NCBI RefSeq assembly: GCF_963082655.1
Contig: NC_081552.1
Location: 60,996,930-61,060,929, forward strand
Length of the DNA: 64,000 nt
Source: Stomoxys calcitrans
Taxonomy: Eukaryota > Arthropoda > Insecta > Diptera > Muscidae
Direction: 5' to 3'
Position numbers and translations under genes: made by a program
The notes under the pieces: model-generated
What the model saw: the letters and a program-made list of their open reading frames with translations, nothing else
Databases searched by the model: none
What the model was told of the DNA's origin: nothing
In this document: positions 33,613 to 45,232 of the stretch, piece after piece
Numbering within the stretch: the stretch's first letter is position 1
Layout of the letters: the number at the start of each line of letters is the position of its first letter

Positions 33613-34070
33613 ACTCGATCGCCGGGAGCCTTTAAACAACATGCTGCTTCAAATTTCAGCGAAATGGGGTAATAAATAAAGCTTTTATGAGTTTCAGACC
33701 CTAAATTGGTAGATCGCTCTATGTGGCAGCTATATCTGAATATATTTCGTTCTGAACCATATTTTAATAGGATGTCGGGAGGCTTAAAGCAACTCACTGC
33801 TTCAAATTTCAGCGATATCGGTTAATAACTGAGGCTTTTATGGGTTTAAGACGCTAAATCAGCGTCTGTGCAAAAATCGAATTTGTGAAAATTTCAACTC
33901 AATATCTCAATTTTTAAAGACTGTAGCCTGGACACACGGACATCATTAAATCGTCTTAGAATTTTACGACTATCCAAAATATACTTTGTAGGGTCGAAAA
34001 TGAAAATTTCGATGTGTTGCAAACGGAATGACTAAAGAATATACCCTCTATCCTATGGTGGTGTATATAA
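33613..34070 (-). mobile_element. HINE-A2, 5' part
   Basis: Two units with the A2 wording (GATGTCGGGAGGCTTAAAG), AATATCTCAATTTTTAAAGACTG, a very short GGAC remnant, core, and a changed terminal block (CTATGGTGGTGTATAT). The 3' part is missing at the junction with HINE-B. Confidence 0.72.
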
Positions 34071-34289
34071 AAAGAGGAATTAAATGTCTTTTACATAAAA
34101 TCTCACCCGATGGTTTATTGCCATTTGATTTGAGTGATTATTTGGCCGTAAAAAATGCACGACTTTCATCAGGCCAATTTCCCCCCGTAACATGATCTTT
34201 AGACGGGAAAACTTTTCTTTAAATAGCTTTATTCTTCCATTTTCCCCAAATCAAATTTCATTAGGATTAAATAGAGCTCGAATTTTTCT
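34071..34289. other. Unassigned interval
   Basis: No local repeat seen before the HEL-C pieces begin. Confidence 0.35.
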
Positions 34290-34363
34290 ATCAATTCTTG
34301 CTCTACCCCCCCAATACATTTCATTTAAGCTCCACATTGACATGGTCGGTAAATATGCCCGAT
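34290..34363 (-). mobile_element. HEL-C fragment, one partial unit
   Basis: ATTTCATTTAAGCTCCACATTGACATGGTCGGTAAATATGC is a HEL-C unit on the minus strand, joined to a plus-strand HEL-C head at 34364. Confidence 0.65.
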
Positions 34364-35234
34364 ACCCTCCCCCTTACCCTAATTTTCAGAAACGCCAGAT
34401 CTCAGAGATGGGTGGTGCGATTTAAGCGAAATTTTGTGTGCTCTCATAAAGTATCCTAAAAATAAAAATTTGGTATCCAAATTTCGGATGGGGGGGGGGA
34501 GGGGGGGGTGGGCGCCCAACCCTAAAAGCTACCAAACAAATATTTAAACCAATCACGACAATATGGGACTCAAATGAAAGGTATTTAGGATAAAACGTAT
34601 CTGATATCCAATTGTCGGACCAAGTGCTAGGTGGACCTCCCCAAGGCCCAAAACACCCCTAAATCGGACATTTTTACCGACCTTGGCAATATGGGACTCA
34701 AATGAAAGGTATTTGCGAGTACAATTCGAATCTGATATCCATATTAGGGTCCACCCCTTCCCAAAACACCCCCCAAACAGGACTTATTTACTGACCATGG
34801 GAATATAGGGCTTAAGTAAAAGGTATTTGAATGTAGAACAAGAATCTAATATCCAAATATAGGACCAAGTGTTTAGAATGCCGCCTTTCACCAAAACATC
34901 CCCCAAAGGGGACAAATTGACGACCATAGCAATATGGGGCTCAAATGAATGGTCTTTGGGAGTAAAGAAAAAATTTGATATCAATATTCGGGAAAGTATA
35001 CCACCACAACACCACCCAAATAGTAAATATTTGCTGACTATTGCAATATAAGGCTCAAATAAGAGGGTTTTTAAAGTGGAACACGAATCCGATATATATT
35101 TTCAAAGACAACTCACCGAGTGGCCGCCCATCCCACAAAACACCCCCCAACCCGGTCATGTTTGCCGACTATGGAAATATGGGGCTCAAATTAAAGGTAT
35201 GTGGGAGTAAACCACGTATCTGATATCAACATTA
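34364..35234 (+). mobile_element. HEL-C, left arm of an inverted pair
   Basis: Head segment ACCCTCCCCCTTACCCTAATTTTCAG and six to seven units, ending at TCTGATATCAACATTAGGG. It carries an extra piece of about 45 bp (AATAAAAATTTGGTATCC) also present at 28800 but absent in the right arm, and an expanded G-run at 34490-34512. Confidence 0.75.
34490..34512 (+). repeat. G-run, possible quadruplex
   Basis: Ten G, A, eight G, T, three G. The same place in the copies at 28836 and 35905 has only short G-runs, so this is a local expansion. Confidence 0.8.
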
Positions 35235-36163
35235 GGGATGGACGGCCACTCAATGAGTTGGCTTCGAAAATGTATATCGGATTCGCGTTCCACTTTAAAA
35301 ACCCTCTTATTTGAGCCTCATATTGCAATAGTCAGAAAAGACTTACTATTTGGATGGTGTTGTGGTGGTGGGGTGGCCCCATAGACACATTTCCCGAATA
35401 TTGATATAAAATTCGTGCTTTACTCCCAAAGACCTTTCATTTGATCCCCATATTACTATGGTCGTAAATTTGTACCCTTAGGGGGATGTTTTTGGTGAGA
35501 GGCCGCTCCCAAACACTTGGTCCCATATTTGGATATCAGATTCGTATTCTACATTAAAATACCTTTTATTTAAGCCCCATATTCCCATGGTCAGTAAATA
35601 AGTTCTGTTTGGGGGGTGTTTTGGGAAGGGGTGGACCCCCAAAAACGTGGTCCCACATTTGTATATCAGATTCGTATTCTACTCGCAAATACCTTTCATT
35701 TGAGTCCCATATTGCCATGGTCGGTAAATATGTCCGATTTATGGGTGTTTTGGGGCTTGGGTGGTTCCCCTAGCACTTGGTCCGACAATTGGATATCAGA
35801 TACGTTTTCTTATCCTAAATACCTTTCATTTGAGTCCCAAATTGTCGTGATTGCTGTAAATATATGTTTGGTAGGTTTAAGGTGGGGCAGCCCCCCTAGG
35901 TACCCCATCCGAAAGTTGAGTACCAAATTTCGCTTAAATCGCACCACCCAACTCCGAGATCTGGCGTTTCTGAAAATTATGGTAAGGGGGAGAGTCCGCC
36001 ACCCCTTTAGATATCAAAAAATTTAGTACCCTATTTTCACCACGGGATCATTATGCACAATCTGTGAACATTTCAAGAAAATCGGTTCAGCCGTTTCTGA
36101 GTCTATAAGGAGCACACAAACATACAAACAAACAGACCTACAAAAAAACACAGTTTGATTTTT
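35235..36163 (-). mobile_element. HEL-C, right arm of an inverted pair, 5' head
   Basis: Minus-strand copy containing the HEL-C head: TATAGACTCAGAAACGGCTG, AACCGATTTTCTTGAAAT, GATCCCGTGGTGAAAATAGG. Its outermost piece GATTTTT is followed by a nested HINE-B, and ATACATAAGA at 37653 continues the head. Confidence 0.77.
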
Positions 36164-37652
36164 ATACCCTCCACCATAAGATGGGGGGTATACTAATTTC
36201 GTCATTCTGTTTGTAACTACTCGAAATATTCGTCTGAGACCCCATAAAGTATATATATTCTTGATCGTCGTGAAATTTTATGTCGATCTAGCCATGTCCG
36301 TCCGTCTGTCCGTCCGTCCGTCTGTCCGTCCGTCCGTCCGTCCGTCTGTCTGTCGAAAGCACGCTAACTTCCGAAGGAGTAAAGCTAGCCCCTTGAAATT
36401 TTGCACAAATACTTCTTATTAGTGTAGGTCGGTTGGTATTGTAAATGGGCCATATCGGTCCATGTTTTGATATAGCTGCCATATAAACCGATCTTGGTCT
36501 TGACTTCTTGAGCCTCTAGAGTGCGCAATTCTCATCCGATTGGAATGAAATTTTGCACGACGAGTTTTGCTATGATATCCAATAACTGCGCCAAGTATGG
36601 TTCAAATCGGTCCATAACCTGATATAGCTGCCATATAAACCGATCTTGGGTCTTGACTTCTTGAGCCTCTAGCTTGCGCAATTCTTATCCGATCAGAATG
36701 AAATTTTGCACGACGTGTTTTGTTATGATATCCAACAACTGTGCCAAGTATGGTTCAAATCGGTCCATAACCTGATATAGCTGCCATATCAACCGATCTT
36801 GGGTCTTGACTTCTTGAGCCTCTAGGGGGCGCAATTCTTATCCGAATGGAATGGAATTTCGCACGACGTCTTTTGTTATGATACCCAACAACTATGCTAA
36901 GTATAGTTTAAATCGGTCCATAACCTGATATAGCTGCCATATAAACCGATCTTGCGTCTTGACTTCTTGAGCCTCTAGAGGGCACAATTCTTATCCGATT
37001 TGAATGAATTTTTGCACGAAGTATTTCGTTATGATATCCAACAACTGTGCCAAGTATGGTTCAAATCGGTTCATAACCTGATATAGCTGTGATATAAACA
37101 GATCTGGGGATTTGACTTCTTGAGCTTCTAGAGGGCGCAATTCCTATCCGATTTGGCTGAAATTTTGCATGACGTATTTTATTTTTACTTTCAACAACTG
37201 TGTCAACTAAGGTTCAAATCGTTTCATAACCTGATATAGCTGCCATATAAGCCGATCTGGGATCTTGACTTCTTGACCCCTAGTGGTCGCAATTATTATC
37301 CGATATGCCTGAAATTTTGTACGACGGATCCTCTCATGACCGTTATTGTCTGAATCGGTCTATAGCCCGATACAGATCCCATAGAAATCGTTCTCTCTAT
37401 TTTACTTCGTGAGCCCCAATGGGCGCAATTCTTATACGAATTGGCTGAAATTTTACACAGGTCTCCAACATATAATTTAATTGTGGTCCGAACCGGTCCA
37501 TATCTTGATATCGTTTTAATAGCAGAGCAACTCTTTTCTTATATCCTTTTTTGCCTAAGAAGAGATGCCGGGAAAAGAACTCGACAAATGCGATCGATGG
37601 TGGAGGGTATATAAGATTCGGCCCGGCCGAACTTAGCACACTTTTACTTGTT
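36164..37652 (+). mobile_element. HINE-B nested in the head of HEL-C
   Basis: Complete ends, GTCC tract at 36297-36353, about six units and a perfect palindrome. It lies in the T-run of GATTTTTACATATAAGA, the mirror of the HEL-C start seen at 63775. No duplication of target bases. Confidence 0.87.
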
Positions 37653-37689
37653 ATACATAAGAAGATATCTGTCAATAAATGGACCGTAC

Positions 37690-38437
37690 TTGTCATAGCT
37701 TTTAGAAGTCATAGAAAAATACCACCTCTAAAATATCAAGCACATCGTGTAAAAATTGCACATTCCTGTGGCTAAGAATGTCAAATTGAAAGATCGATTT
37801 GTATGTCGGCTATATCTGGTTATCAATCGATTTATACCAGTTATTTGGTGTCATACCAAAACGACATATGCAAAATTTCAACCAAGTGGGCTAATAATTG
37901 TGCCCTCTAGAAGCTGAAGATCTCTAATCTGGAGATCGGTTTAAATGGCGGCTATATCAGGTAATGGCCTGATTTAATCCATACTGGGCACGTTTGTTGC
38001 AAGTCATTCTTCAACAATATGTGCAAAATTTCAGCCAAATCGGATAAGAATAACGGCCTTCAGAAGCTCAAGAAGCCTAATCAGGAGATCGGTTTGTATG
38101 GCGACTATATCAAGTTATGGACAGATTTAGACCATCTTTAGCACATTTGTTGGAAGTCATACTTCAACGGAAGCTATGTCTAACCATGAACCGATTTGGC
38201 CATTTACAATCCCACCCAACCTACACTAATAAGAATTATTTGTGCAAAATTTGCGAGCGCCTAGCTTTACTCCTTCGAAAGTTAGCGTGATTTCGACAGA
38301 CGGACATGGCTATATTGACTTAAGTCATGACAATCAAGAATATATGTACTTGATGGGGGCTTAGACGCATATTTCGAGGTGCTAAAAACGGAATGACAAA
38401 ATAAATATACCTCCATCCTATGGTGGAAGATACAAAA
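37690..38437 (-). mobile_element. HINE-B, old copy
   Basis: Four diverged units, leader AACCTACACTAATAAGAATTATTTGTG, a GGAC remnant at 38299, core and the decayed block ATGGTGGAAGATAC. No recognisable 3' palindrome. Confidence 0.7.
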
Positions 38438-38526
38438 ATTATGAGTTGTGGCATAAGTAGCGTTAGACCTTTGCAGATCTCTGGTTACAATCGGTGGTGG
38501 GTATAAAAAAGTTAAGGTTATATTAA
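38438..38526 (-). mobile_element. HINE-A 5' scrap
   Basis: Only GGTGGTGGGTATAAAAAAG at 38491-38509 is recognisable; the rest is unassigned. Confidence 0.4.
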
Positions 38527-38610
38527 ACAAGTAATATGGCGTTAAATTCGGCTAGGCCCAATCTTATAAACCCCCTACCATGGATGGCAAATGCCAAGTT
38601 CTTTGCATGC
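38527..38610 (-). mobile_element. HINE-B 3' terminus, isolated
   Basis: AACAAGTAATATGGCG, a palindrome with changes (TTCGGCTAGGCCCAA), and CCATGGATGGCAAATGCCAAGTTCTTTGC. It is joined directly to a plus-strand HINE-B leader, so the two pieces are inverted relative to each other. Confidence 0.6.
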
Positions 38611-38930
38611 AAACTTTCGAAGGAGTTATGCTAGCCACTTTGACCAAATACTTCGTATTAGTATGGGTCGGTTGGGATTGTAAATGGACCATATCGGTCC
38701 ATGTTTTGACTTAGCACCTTAAAAAGCGATCTGCCGATTAAATTTCTTGAGCCTCTCGAAAGCGCAATTCTTATCCGATTTGTAATATGAAGTTTTCTTT
38801 GGATGTGCGCAGTATGGTCCGAATCGGGCCAAAAGCCTTAAGAGAGCGCAATTCTTATCCAATGTTGCTGAAATTTTGCGTAATGGCATTTCCTATGACT
38901 TCCAACATACCTGTCGAATCGGTCCAATAC
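38611..38930 (+). mobile_element. HINE-B leader and two units, degraded
   Basis: CTTTCGAAGGAGTTATGCTAGCC leader, GGTCGGTTGGGATTGTAAATGG and two short units. It ends at the LINE-I1 copy. Confidence 0.6.
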
Positions 38931-40740
38931 CAATACCACCTAAGTGCCGGTATCGATTAGACACGAAAGCCGGGCAATGACAACGGTAATGCTCCAACGT
39001 TTCATCATCTTCCCCGCACGCCCTACACATGCTATCGATTGCCGCACCGATTTAACATAAGTGAGCTCGTAGTCCTATGTGTCCCGTCACGATGTAAATA
39101 ACTATGCTGAACTTGTTTTTACTTCCTTTCAGTAATAGCATCGTCTTCTCAAGATACGGATCCCCCCATAGGACTTTCCACGTCCTACCGTCCGCTTCGC
39201 TGTTCCACAGTGTTGTATGTCCATTCGTCGATTCGGGTTAATTAAGTATATTGACGGCAGTCCTCTGGCCTTCACCGCCAAATCATCTGTCTTTTCATTT
39301 CGCCTTACTCCGTTATGGCCCACACTCAACGATGCGGATTGTGCCATCCTCAGAGAAAGCGTTAATCTCTCCTGCCTCACACTTAATCTGTATGTCAATG
39401 AGTCGGATATCAAGAATAGTCTCCAGTGCCCTAGTGGGCGTGGTCCTCATCGCTCCGCCTATGCCAAGACAATTTGTTCTTTGACCCGTTGCATGGTCCT
39501 TATGTTGCACTTTTTCTCCATAGCAGTCCACTAAATTACTGAGGCGTAAGTATGGGTCTCATCAAGCTCTTGTAAAGCCAGTGGACTATTCTCGGATTCA
39601 GGCATTATTTAGAGCCTAAGGCCCGTCTACACAATTCCCAACATCTGCGAGCCTTCTCAGTACGCTCCTGAATGTGGCACTTTCAATTAGGTTTCCTGTC
39701 CAAAATCACACCTAAGTATATGACCTTGCCAGATATCGAAATCGTATAATTGAGGAAACGTGGTGCGTTAAATTGGCCTACCTTCGTCTTCCTCGTGGAC
39801 AGGCATATTTCAGTCTTCTCTGGGTTAACATTGGGACCTCTGGGTCTAGCCCAGTCATATACCATATGCAAGCCACTTTCGGCCCTTCTGCATAGCTGGT
39901 TCATATCCTTACCCCTAAGAAGTATTATAACATCGTCTGCATTCAAATCAGCATCCGTAATAGGTCATTTATGGTGGTCACCCATAAGAGTGGCGATAAA
40001 ATGCCCCCCTTGACGTGCCTCCTTATATTAATGTCATAAGACACACAATTTATCCACCTGTTATCTAGTCTCTAAGGACCTGGTCAACCCTGTACTGGTC
40101 TAAGCATTTAATCAGCTTATCGGTCCGCACATTGTTAAAAGCTCCCTCGATATCAATGTATACCGCCTGGGTGTACGTTTTGGCATCGAAGGATTCATTT
40201 TTTTATGCGCAATCTCGTGCAGGGCAGTCTCCACCGACTTTCCCTCGGCATAGGCATGCTGTTTCTATTTGAGCAGTTCTTTATCATGGTATCCACAATA
40301 TGTTTCATGGTTTTGAGTAGAAAGGACATTAGGCTTATAGTTCTATCGATCTTTGATGTCGCATAAATTGTCTTGCCCGGCCTGGGTATAAATACCTCAC
40401 TTGCCTCCTACCAGGCTTTTGGAGTATGTGCAAGCCCCAAGCAGGCTCTGAAAATATTTGCCAGGTGGGGAGCCAGATAGTCTGCCTCTTTCTGTAGTAA
40501 CGACGGAAATATCCCATCAGGTCCGGGTGACTTAAATGATTTTAAGCTCCTCAAGGATTCCTTCACCACAAATTCCGTAATTATATACCTTCGATCAACA
40601 TAATTATTCCAAGTTTCCGGTGTCTTCGTGAGTCCCTTCGTACCCTGTAGAAAATGCGTTTTCATCAAAAGCCTCAACATGTCCTCCGTTGTCTCTGCTC
40701 TCTCTCCCAAGTCGTATATTAAGTTTCAGTTTGAACATGG
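38931..40740 (-). pseudogene. LINE-I1 copy 2: RT, RNase H and zinc knuckle
   Basis: Minus-strand order: ERAETTEDMLRLLMKTHF and SLKSFKSPGPDGIFPSLLQKE at the RT entry (open frame 40710-40408); PYAEGKSVETALHEIAHK near 40220; an ADDVIILLRGKDMNQLCRRAE stretch at 39946-39880; NPEKTEICLSTRK; GHNGVRRNEKTDDLAVKARG ending RNase H near 39320-39260; and the Cys region near 39030. The Tyr of YADD is lost in a 16-bp deletion relative to copy 1, and shifts and stops are common. The 3' UTR and TAACC tail of copy 1 are absent. Most complete LINE in the window, yet dead. Confidence 0.82.
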
Positions 40741-40760
40741 GTTTTTGAGAGAAACTTTTT

Positions 40761-41683
40761 ATACCCACCACCGAAGGATGGGGGTATATTCATTTTGTCA
40801 TTACGTTTGCAACACATCGAAATATCCATTTCCGACCCTATAAAGTATATATATTCTTGATCAGCGTAAAAATCTAAGACGATCTAGACATGACTGTCCG
40901 TCTGTCCGTTTGTCTGTTGAAATCACGCTGCAGTCTTTAAAAATAGAGATATTGAGCTGAAATTTTGCACAGGTTCTTTTTTTGTCCATAAGCAGGTTAA
41001 GTTCGAAGATGGGCAATATCGGATTATATCTTCATATAGCCCCCATATAGACCGATCCGCCGATTTAGGGTTTTAGGCCCATAAAAGCCACATTTATTAT
41101 CCGATTTTGCTGAAATTTGAGACAGTGAGTTGTGTTAGGCCCCTCGACATCCTTCGTCAATTTGGCTCAGATCGGTCCAGATTTGGATATAGCTGTCATA
41201 TAGACCGATCCTCCGATTTAGTGTCTTAGGCCCATAAAAGCCACATTTATTATCCGATTTTGATGAAATTCGGGACAGTGAGTTGTGTTAGGCCCTTCAA
41301 TATCCTTCGTCAATTTGGTTCAGATCGGTTCAAATTTGGATATAGCTGCCATATAGACCGATCCTCCGATTTAGGGTCTTAGGCCCATAAAAGCCACATT
41401 TATTATCTGATTGTACTGAAATTCGGGACAGTGAGTTGTATTAGGCCCTTCGATATCCTTCGTCAATTTGGCTCCGATCGGTCTAGATTTGGATATAGCT
41501 GCCATATAGACCGATCCTCCGATTTAGGGTCTTAGGCCCATAAAAGCCACATTTATTATCCGATTTTGCTGAAATTTGGGACAGTGAGTTGTGTTGGGCC
41601 CTTCGACACCCTTCGTCAATTTGGCTCTGATGGGTTCAGATTTGGATATAGCTGCCATATAGACCGATCCTCCGATTTAGGGT
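40761..41683 (+). mobile_element. HINE-A, 3' end missing
   Basis: Perfect 5' block, (TA)n at 40849, core, GTCC tract at 40889-40915, a partly changed stem-loop and about four units. It stops inside a unit at CCGATTTAGGG and is fused to an inverted HINE-B. Confidence 0.85.
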
Positions 41684-42352
41684 TATGAACCGACTTGTAC
41701 TTTATTTGACATAGTTGTTGAAAGTAACAATAAAAGACGTCTTGCGACGGTTTATATGACAGCTATATAAGGTTATGGACCGATTTGAACCATACTTGGC
41801 ACAGTTGTTGAATATCATAACAAAACACTTCGTGCAAAATTTCATTTCAATCGGATAAGATTTGCGCCCTCTAGAGGCTCAAGAAGTCAAGACCCCAGAT
41901 CGGTTTATATGGCAGCTATATCAGGTTATGAACCGATTTGAACCATACTTGGCACAGTTGTTGTATGTTATAACAAAACACGTCGTGCAAAATTTCATCC
42001 CAATCGGATAAGAGTTGCGCACTCTAGAGGCTCAAGAAGTCAAGACCCGAGATCGGTTTATATGGAAGCTATATCAAAACATGGACCGATATGGCCCATT
42101 TACAATACCAACCGACCTACACTAATAAGAAATATTTGTGCAAATTTTCAACCGGCTAGCTTTACTCCTTCGGAAGATAGCGTGCTTTCGACAGACAGAT
42201 GGACGGACAGACGGACGGACATGGCTAAATCAACATAAAATTTCACGACGATCAAGAATATATATACTTTATGGGGTCTCAGACGAATATTTCGAGTAGT
42301 TACAATCAGAATGACGAAATTAGTATACCCCCCATCTTATGGTGGAGGGTAT
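41684..42352 (-). mobile_element. HINE-B, 3' end missing
   Basis: Begins within the unit TTATGAACCGACTTGTACTTT, also present at 55695 and 57885. About three units, leader, GGAC tract at 42193-42221 and a complete 5' boundary GGGTAT at 42352. The next base starts another HINE-B. Confidence 0.85.
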
Positions 42353-43346
42353 AACAAGTAAAAGCGAGCTAAGTTCGGCCGGGCCGAATCTTATATACCC
42401 TCCACCATGGATCGCATTTGTCGAGTTCTTTTCCCGGCATCTCTTCTTAGGCAAAACAGGATATAAGAAAAGATTTGCTCTGCTATTAGAGCGATATCAA
42501 GATATGGTCCGGTTTGGACCACAATTAAATTATATGTTGGAGACCTGTGTAAAATGTCAGCCAATTCGAATAAAAATGGCGCCCTTTGGGGACTCAAGAA
42601 GTATAATAGAGAGATCGATTTATGTGGGAGCTGTATCGGGCTTTAGACCAATTCAGACCATAATAAACACGTATGTTGATGGTCATAAGAGAATCCGTCG
42701 TACAAAATTTCAGGTAAATCGGATAATAATTGCGACCTCTAGAGGCTCAAGAAGTCAAGATCCCAGATCGGTTTATATGGCAGCTATATCGGGTTATGAA
42801 CCGATTTGAACCTTATTTGACACAGTATGCAATCGGATAAGAATTGCGCATTCTAGAGGCTCAAGAAATCAAGACCCAAGATCGGTTTATATGACAGCTA
42901 TATCAGGTTATGAACCGATTTGAACCATAATTGGCACAGTTGTTGGATATTATAACAAAATACGTCGTGCCAAAATTCATTCAAATTGGATAAGAATTGC
43001 GCCCTCTAGAGGCTCAAGAAGTCAAGACCCAAGATCGGTTTATATGGCAGCTATATCAAAATATGGACCGATATGGCCCATTTACAATACCAACCGACCT
43101 ACACTAATAAGAAGTATTTGTGCAAAATTTCAAGCGGCTAGCTTTACTCCTTCGGAAGTTAGCGTGCTTTCGACAGACAGACGGACGGACGGACGGACGG
43201 ACGGACGGACGGACATGGCTAGATCGACATAAAATTTCACGACGATCAAGAATATATATACTTTATGGGGTCTCAGACGAATATTTCGAGTAGTTACAAA
43301 CAGAATGACGAAATTAGTATACCCCCCATCTTATGGTGGAGGGTAT
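42353..43346 (-). mobile_element. HINE-B, complete, in tandem with the previous one
   Basis: AACAAGTAAAAGCGAGC to GGGTAT, with a perfect palindrome and only about four units. GGAC tract at 43180-43215. The direct joint GGGTAT-AACAAG at 42352/42353 fixes both ends of the family. Confidence 0.9.
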
Positions 43347-43655
43347 AATAAAGTTTTTATGGACATTAGAACCTTTATCGGAAAATCGGTCTATATAGCA
43401 GCTAAATCCAAATATATTCCGATTTGGCCCATTCAAGAACTTAACCAGCGTGCATCAACAATTTTCTCAATTTTTGAAGGCTCTAGAGTGATTACAACAG
43501 ACTGACGGACAGACACACGGACATCGTTAAATCGTCTTAGAATTTTACGACGATCCGAAATATATATACTTTTAAGGGTCGGAAATTAACATTTCGACGT
43601 GTAGCAAACGGAATGACTAAATGAATATACCCCCTATCCTACGGTGGTGGGAATA
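43347..43655 (-). mobile_element. HINE-A2, 5' end
   Basis: One partial unit, the CTCAATTTTTGAAGG segment, a short GACGGACAGACACACGG tract, core and GGTGGTGGGAAT block. Confidence 0.72.
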
Positions 43656-43671
43656 ATAAAATGAGATGATT

Positions 43672-43736
43672 AATATATTCATGGTGGTCGATATTCCAAG
43701 TTCGGCACGGCCGATCTTAACACGTTTTTACTTGTT
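43672..43736 (+). mobile_element. HINE-A 3' terminus, isolated
   Basis: TTCATGGTGGTCGATATTCC, a palindrome TTCGGCACGGCCGAT with two changes, and TTTTTACTTGTT. Confidence 0.65.
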
Positions 43737-43885
43737 TTGAGTGAAAAAATCTAAACATTTTTACATTCCACAAATTGTAATATTTTTCTTCCTTTGGACT
43801 AATTACCCTTACCTATAAATTTGGAGTTGATAGCTCAATTAAAACTATTTTCTTCGCACCCTTCCATACAAATGCAAAAATCTGC
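43737..43885. other. Unassigned interval
   Basis: AT-rich, no repeat recognised. Confidence 0.3.
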
Positions 43886-44410
43886 GGAATAAAGGTCTTA
43901 GGCCTATCAAAGCCACTTTTATTATCTGATTTCCTTGAAATTTTCCACTATTTGCTGCATTATGCTCCTTGACATTCGTACTGAGTATGACTTATATTAT
44001 ATAATTTGGATATAGTTACCACATAGACCGATCTCCGGATTTAAAGTCCACAGTACTAGTTACCCGATTTCGCACAGTGACTTATGTTAAAATTTTCGAC
44101 ATTTGTGACATATATGGTTCAGTTCGGTCTTTATTTGGATATAGGCCGATTTCCCGATTTATGGCCATTTGTCTATAAAAGGCGCATTTATTATACGATT
44201 TCGCTGAATGCTGTTAGGCTTTCCGATATCCGTGCACTATGGTTCCGATATCCGTGCACTATGGATGGATAGCTTTGTTTTTAATATAGCTGCCATAAAT
44301 ACCGATCTCCCGTTTTATTCCTTGGACCATAAAAACAGGAATTATTACCGGATTTCGCGGAAAATTTTCACAGTGAGCTGTGTTAGGCGCTTCGACATCC
44401 CCGCTCAATA
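43886..44410 (+). mobile_element. HINE-A, degraded units
   Basis: Three to four decayed units (GGTCTTAGGCCTATCAAAGCC, GATATAGTTACCACATAGACCG and TTTATTATACGATTTCGCTGAA). A 20-bp piece around TCCGATATCCGTGCACTATGG is doubled at 44219-44263. No ends preserved. Confidence 0.6.
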
Positions 44411-44890
44411 TAGGGCCTGCTAAGATCGGCAGGGCCAAATCTTATAAACCCTCCACCATTGATCGGATTTGTCAACTTCTGTTCCCGGTATCTCTTCATA
44501 GGCAAACAAAGGATAATGGATAAGAATAGCTCTGCTATTGGAGCTATATCAGGTTATCAACCGATTAGGGTCATATTTGGTGAAAATGTTGAATAGAATT
44601 CATTATTCATAATTTCAGCATCGTTCATTTTCACATCGGATAAGAATTGCGCTCAACAAGGGCTTAAGAACTTAATTTAGTAGATCGGTTTATATGAGAG
44701 CTATATCAGGTTATGGACCGATTCAGACCATATTTAGCACTTATGTTTAAGATCATACTAGAAGTGGTTGTACAAAATTTCAGCCAAATCAGACAATAGA
44801 ACGGTTTATATGGGAGCTATATCAGGTTTTGGACCGACTCGGGCCATACTTCGCACATTTATTATACACGATCAAGAATTTATATACTAT
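44411..44890 (-). mobile_element. HINE-B, degraded 3' part
   Basis: Palindrome remnant AAGATCGGCAGGGCCAAATCTT, CCCTCCACCATTGATCGGATTTGTC and three decayed units. Confidence 0.6.
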
Positions 44891-45232
44891 GTTGCACGAT
44901 CAGAGCAACAGCGAAGATAAATTTTTTTTTCTCTGCTAATGCCCTGTTTAATGTCTTAACCTGGTTGATATAGTATATTTGCATCTTTCTTCTTCAGGAA
45001 CGATATTCAAATCGGTCCCTATTTAGTTACAGCATTCATAAAAACCGATCATCTCATATGATTTATTAACCACCTGGAGGTAACAATTCTTATATGTTAT
45101 GAGTTTAAACTTCCATTCCAAGCATGTTCGTAATCAATCCGCTATCTGACTGAAACATATTGATAGTTCGATATGATTTATTCAGCGCAATGAAGAAATT
45201 TTTATTCAATTGGCTGAAATTTTGCAATTTTT
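44891..45232. other. Relic mixture of HINE units
   Basis: Short pieces such as CAAATCGGTCCCTATTTAG and AATTGGCTGAAATTTTGCA are unit-like, the rest is unassigned. No gene. Confidence 0.35.

Noticed and set aside
42339..42809. 156-codon plus-strand frame (similar ones at 57457-57972, 32146-32490, 37397-37696 minus)
   Set aside because: All read the HINE-B 3' end and the adjacent units. They recur because the element recurs; no start context, no conserved codon bias and no domain.
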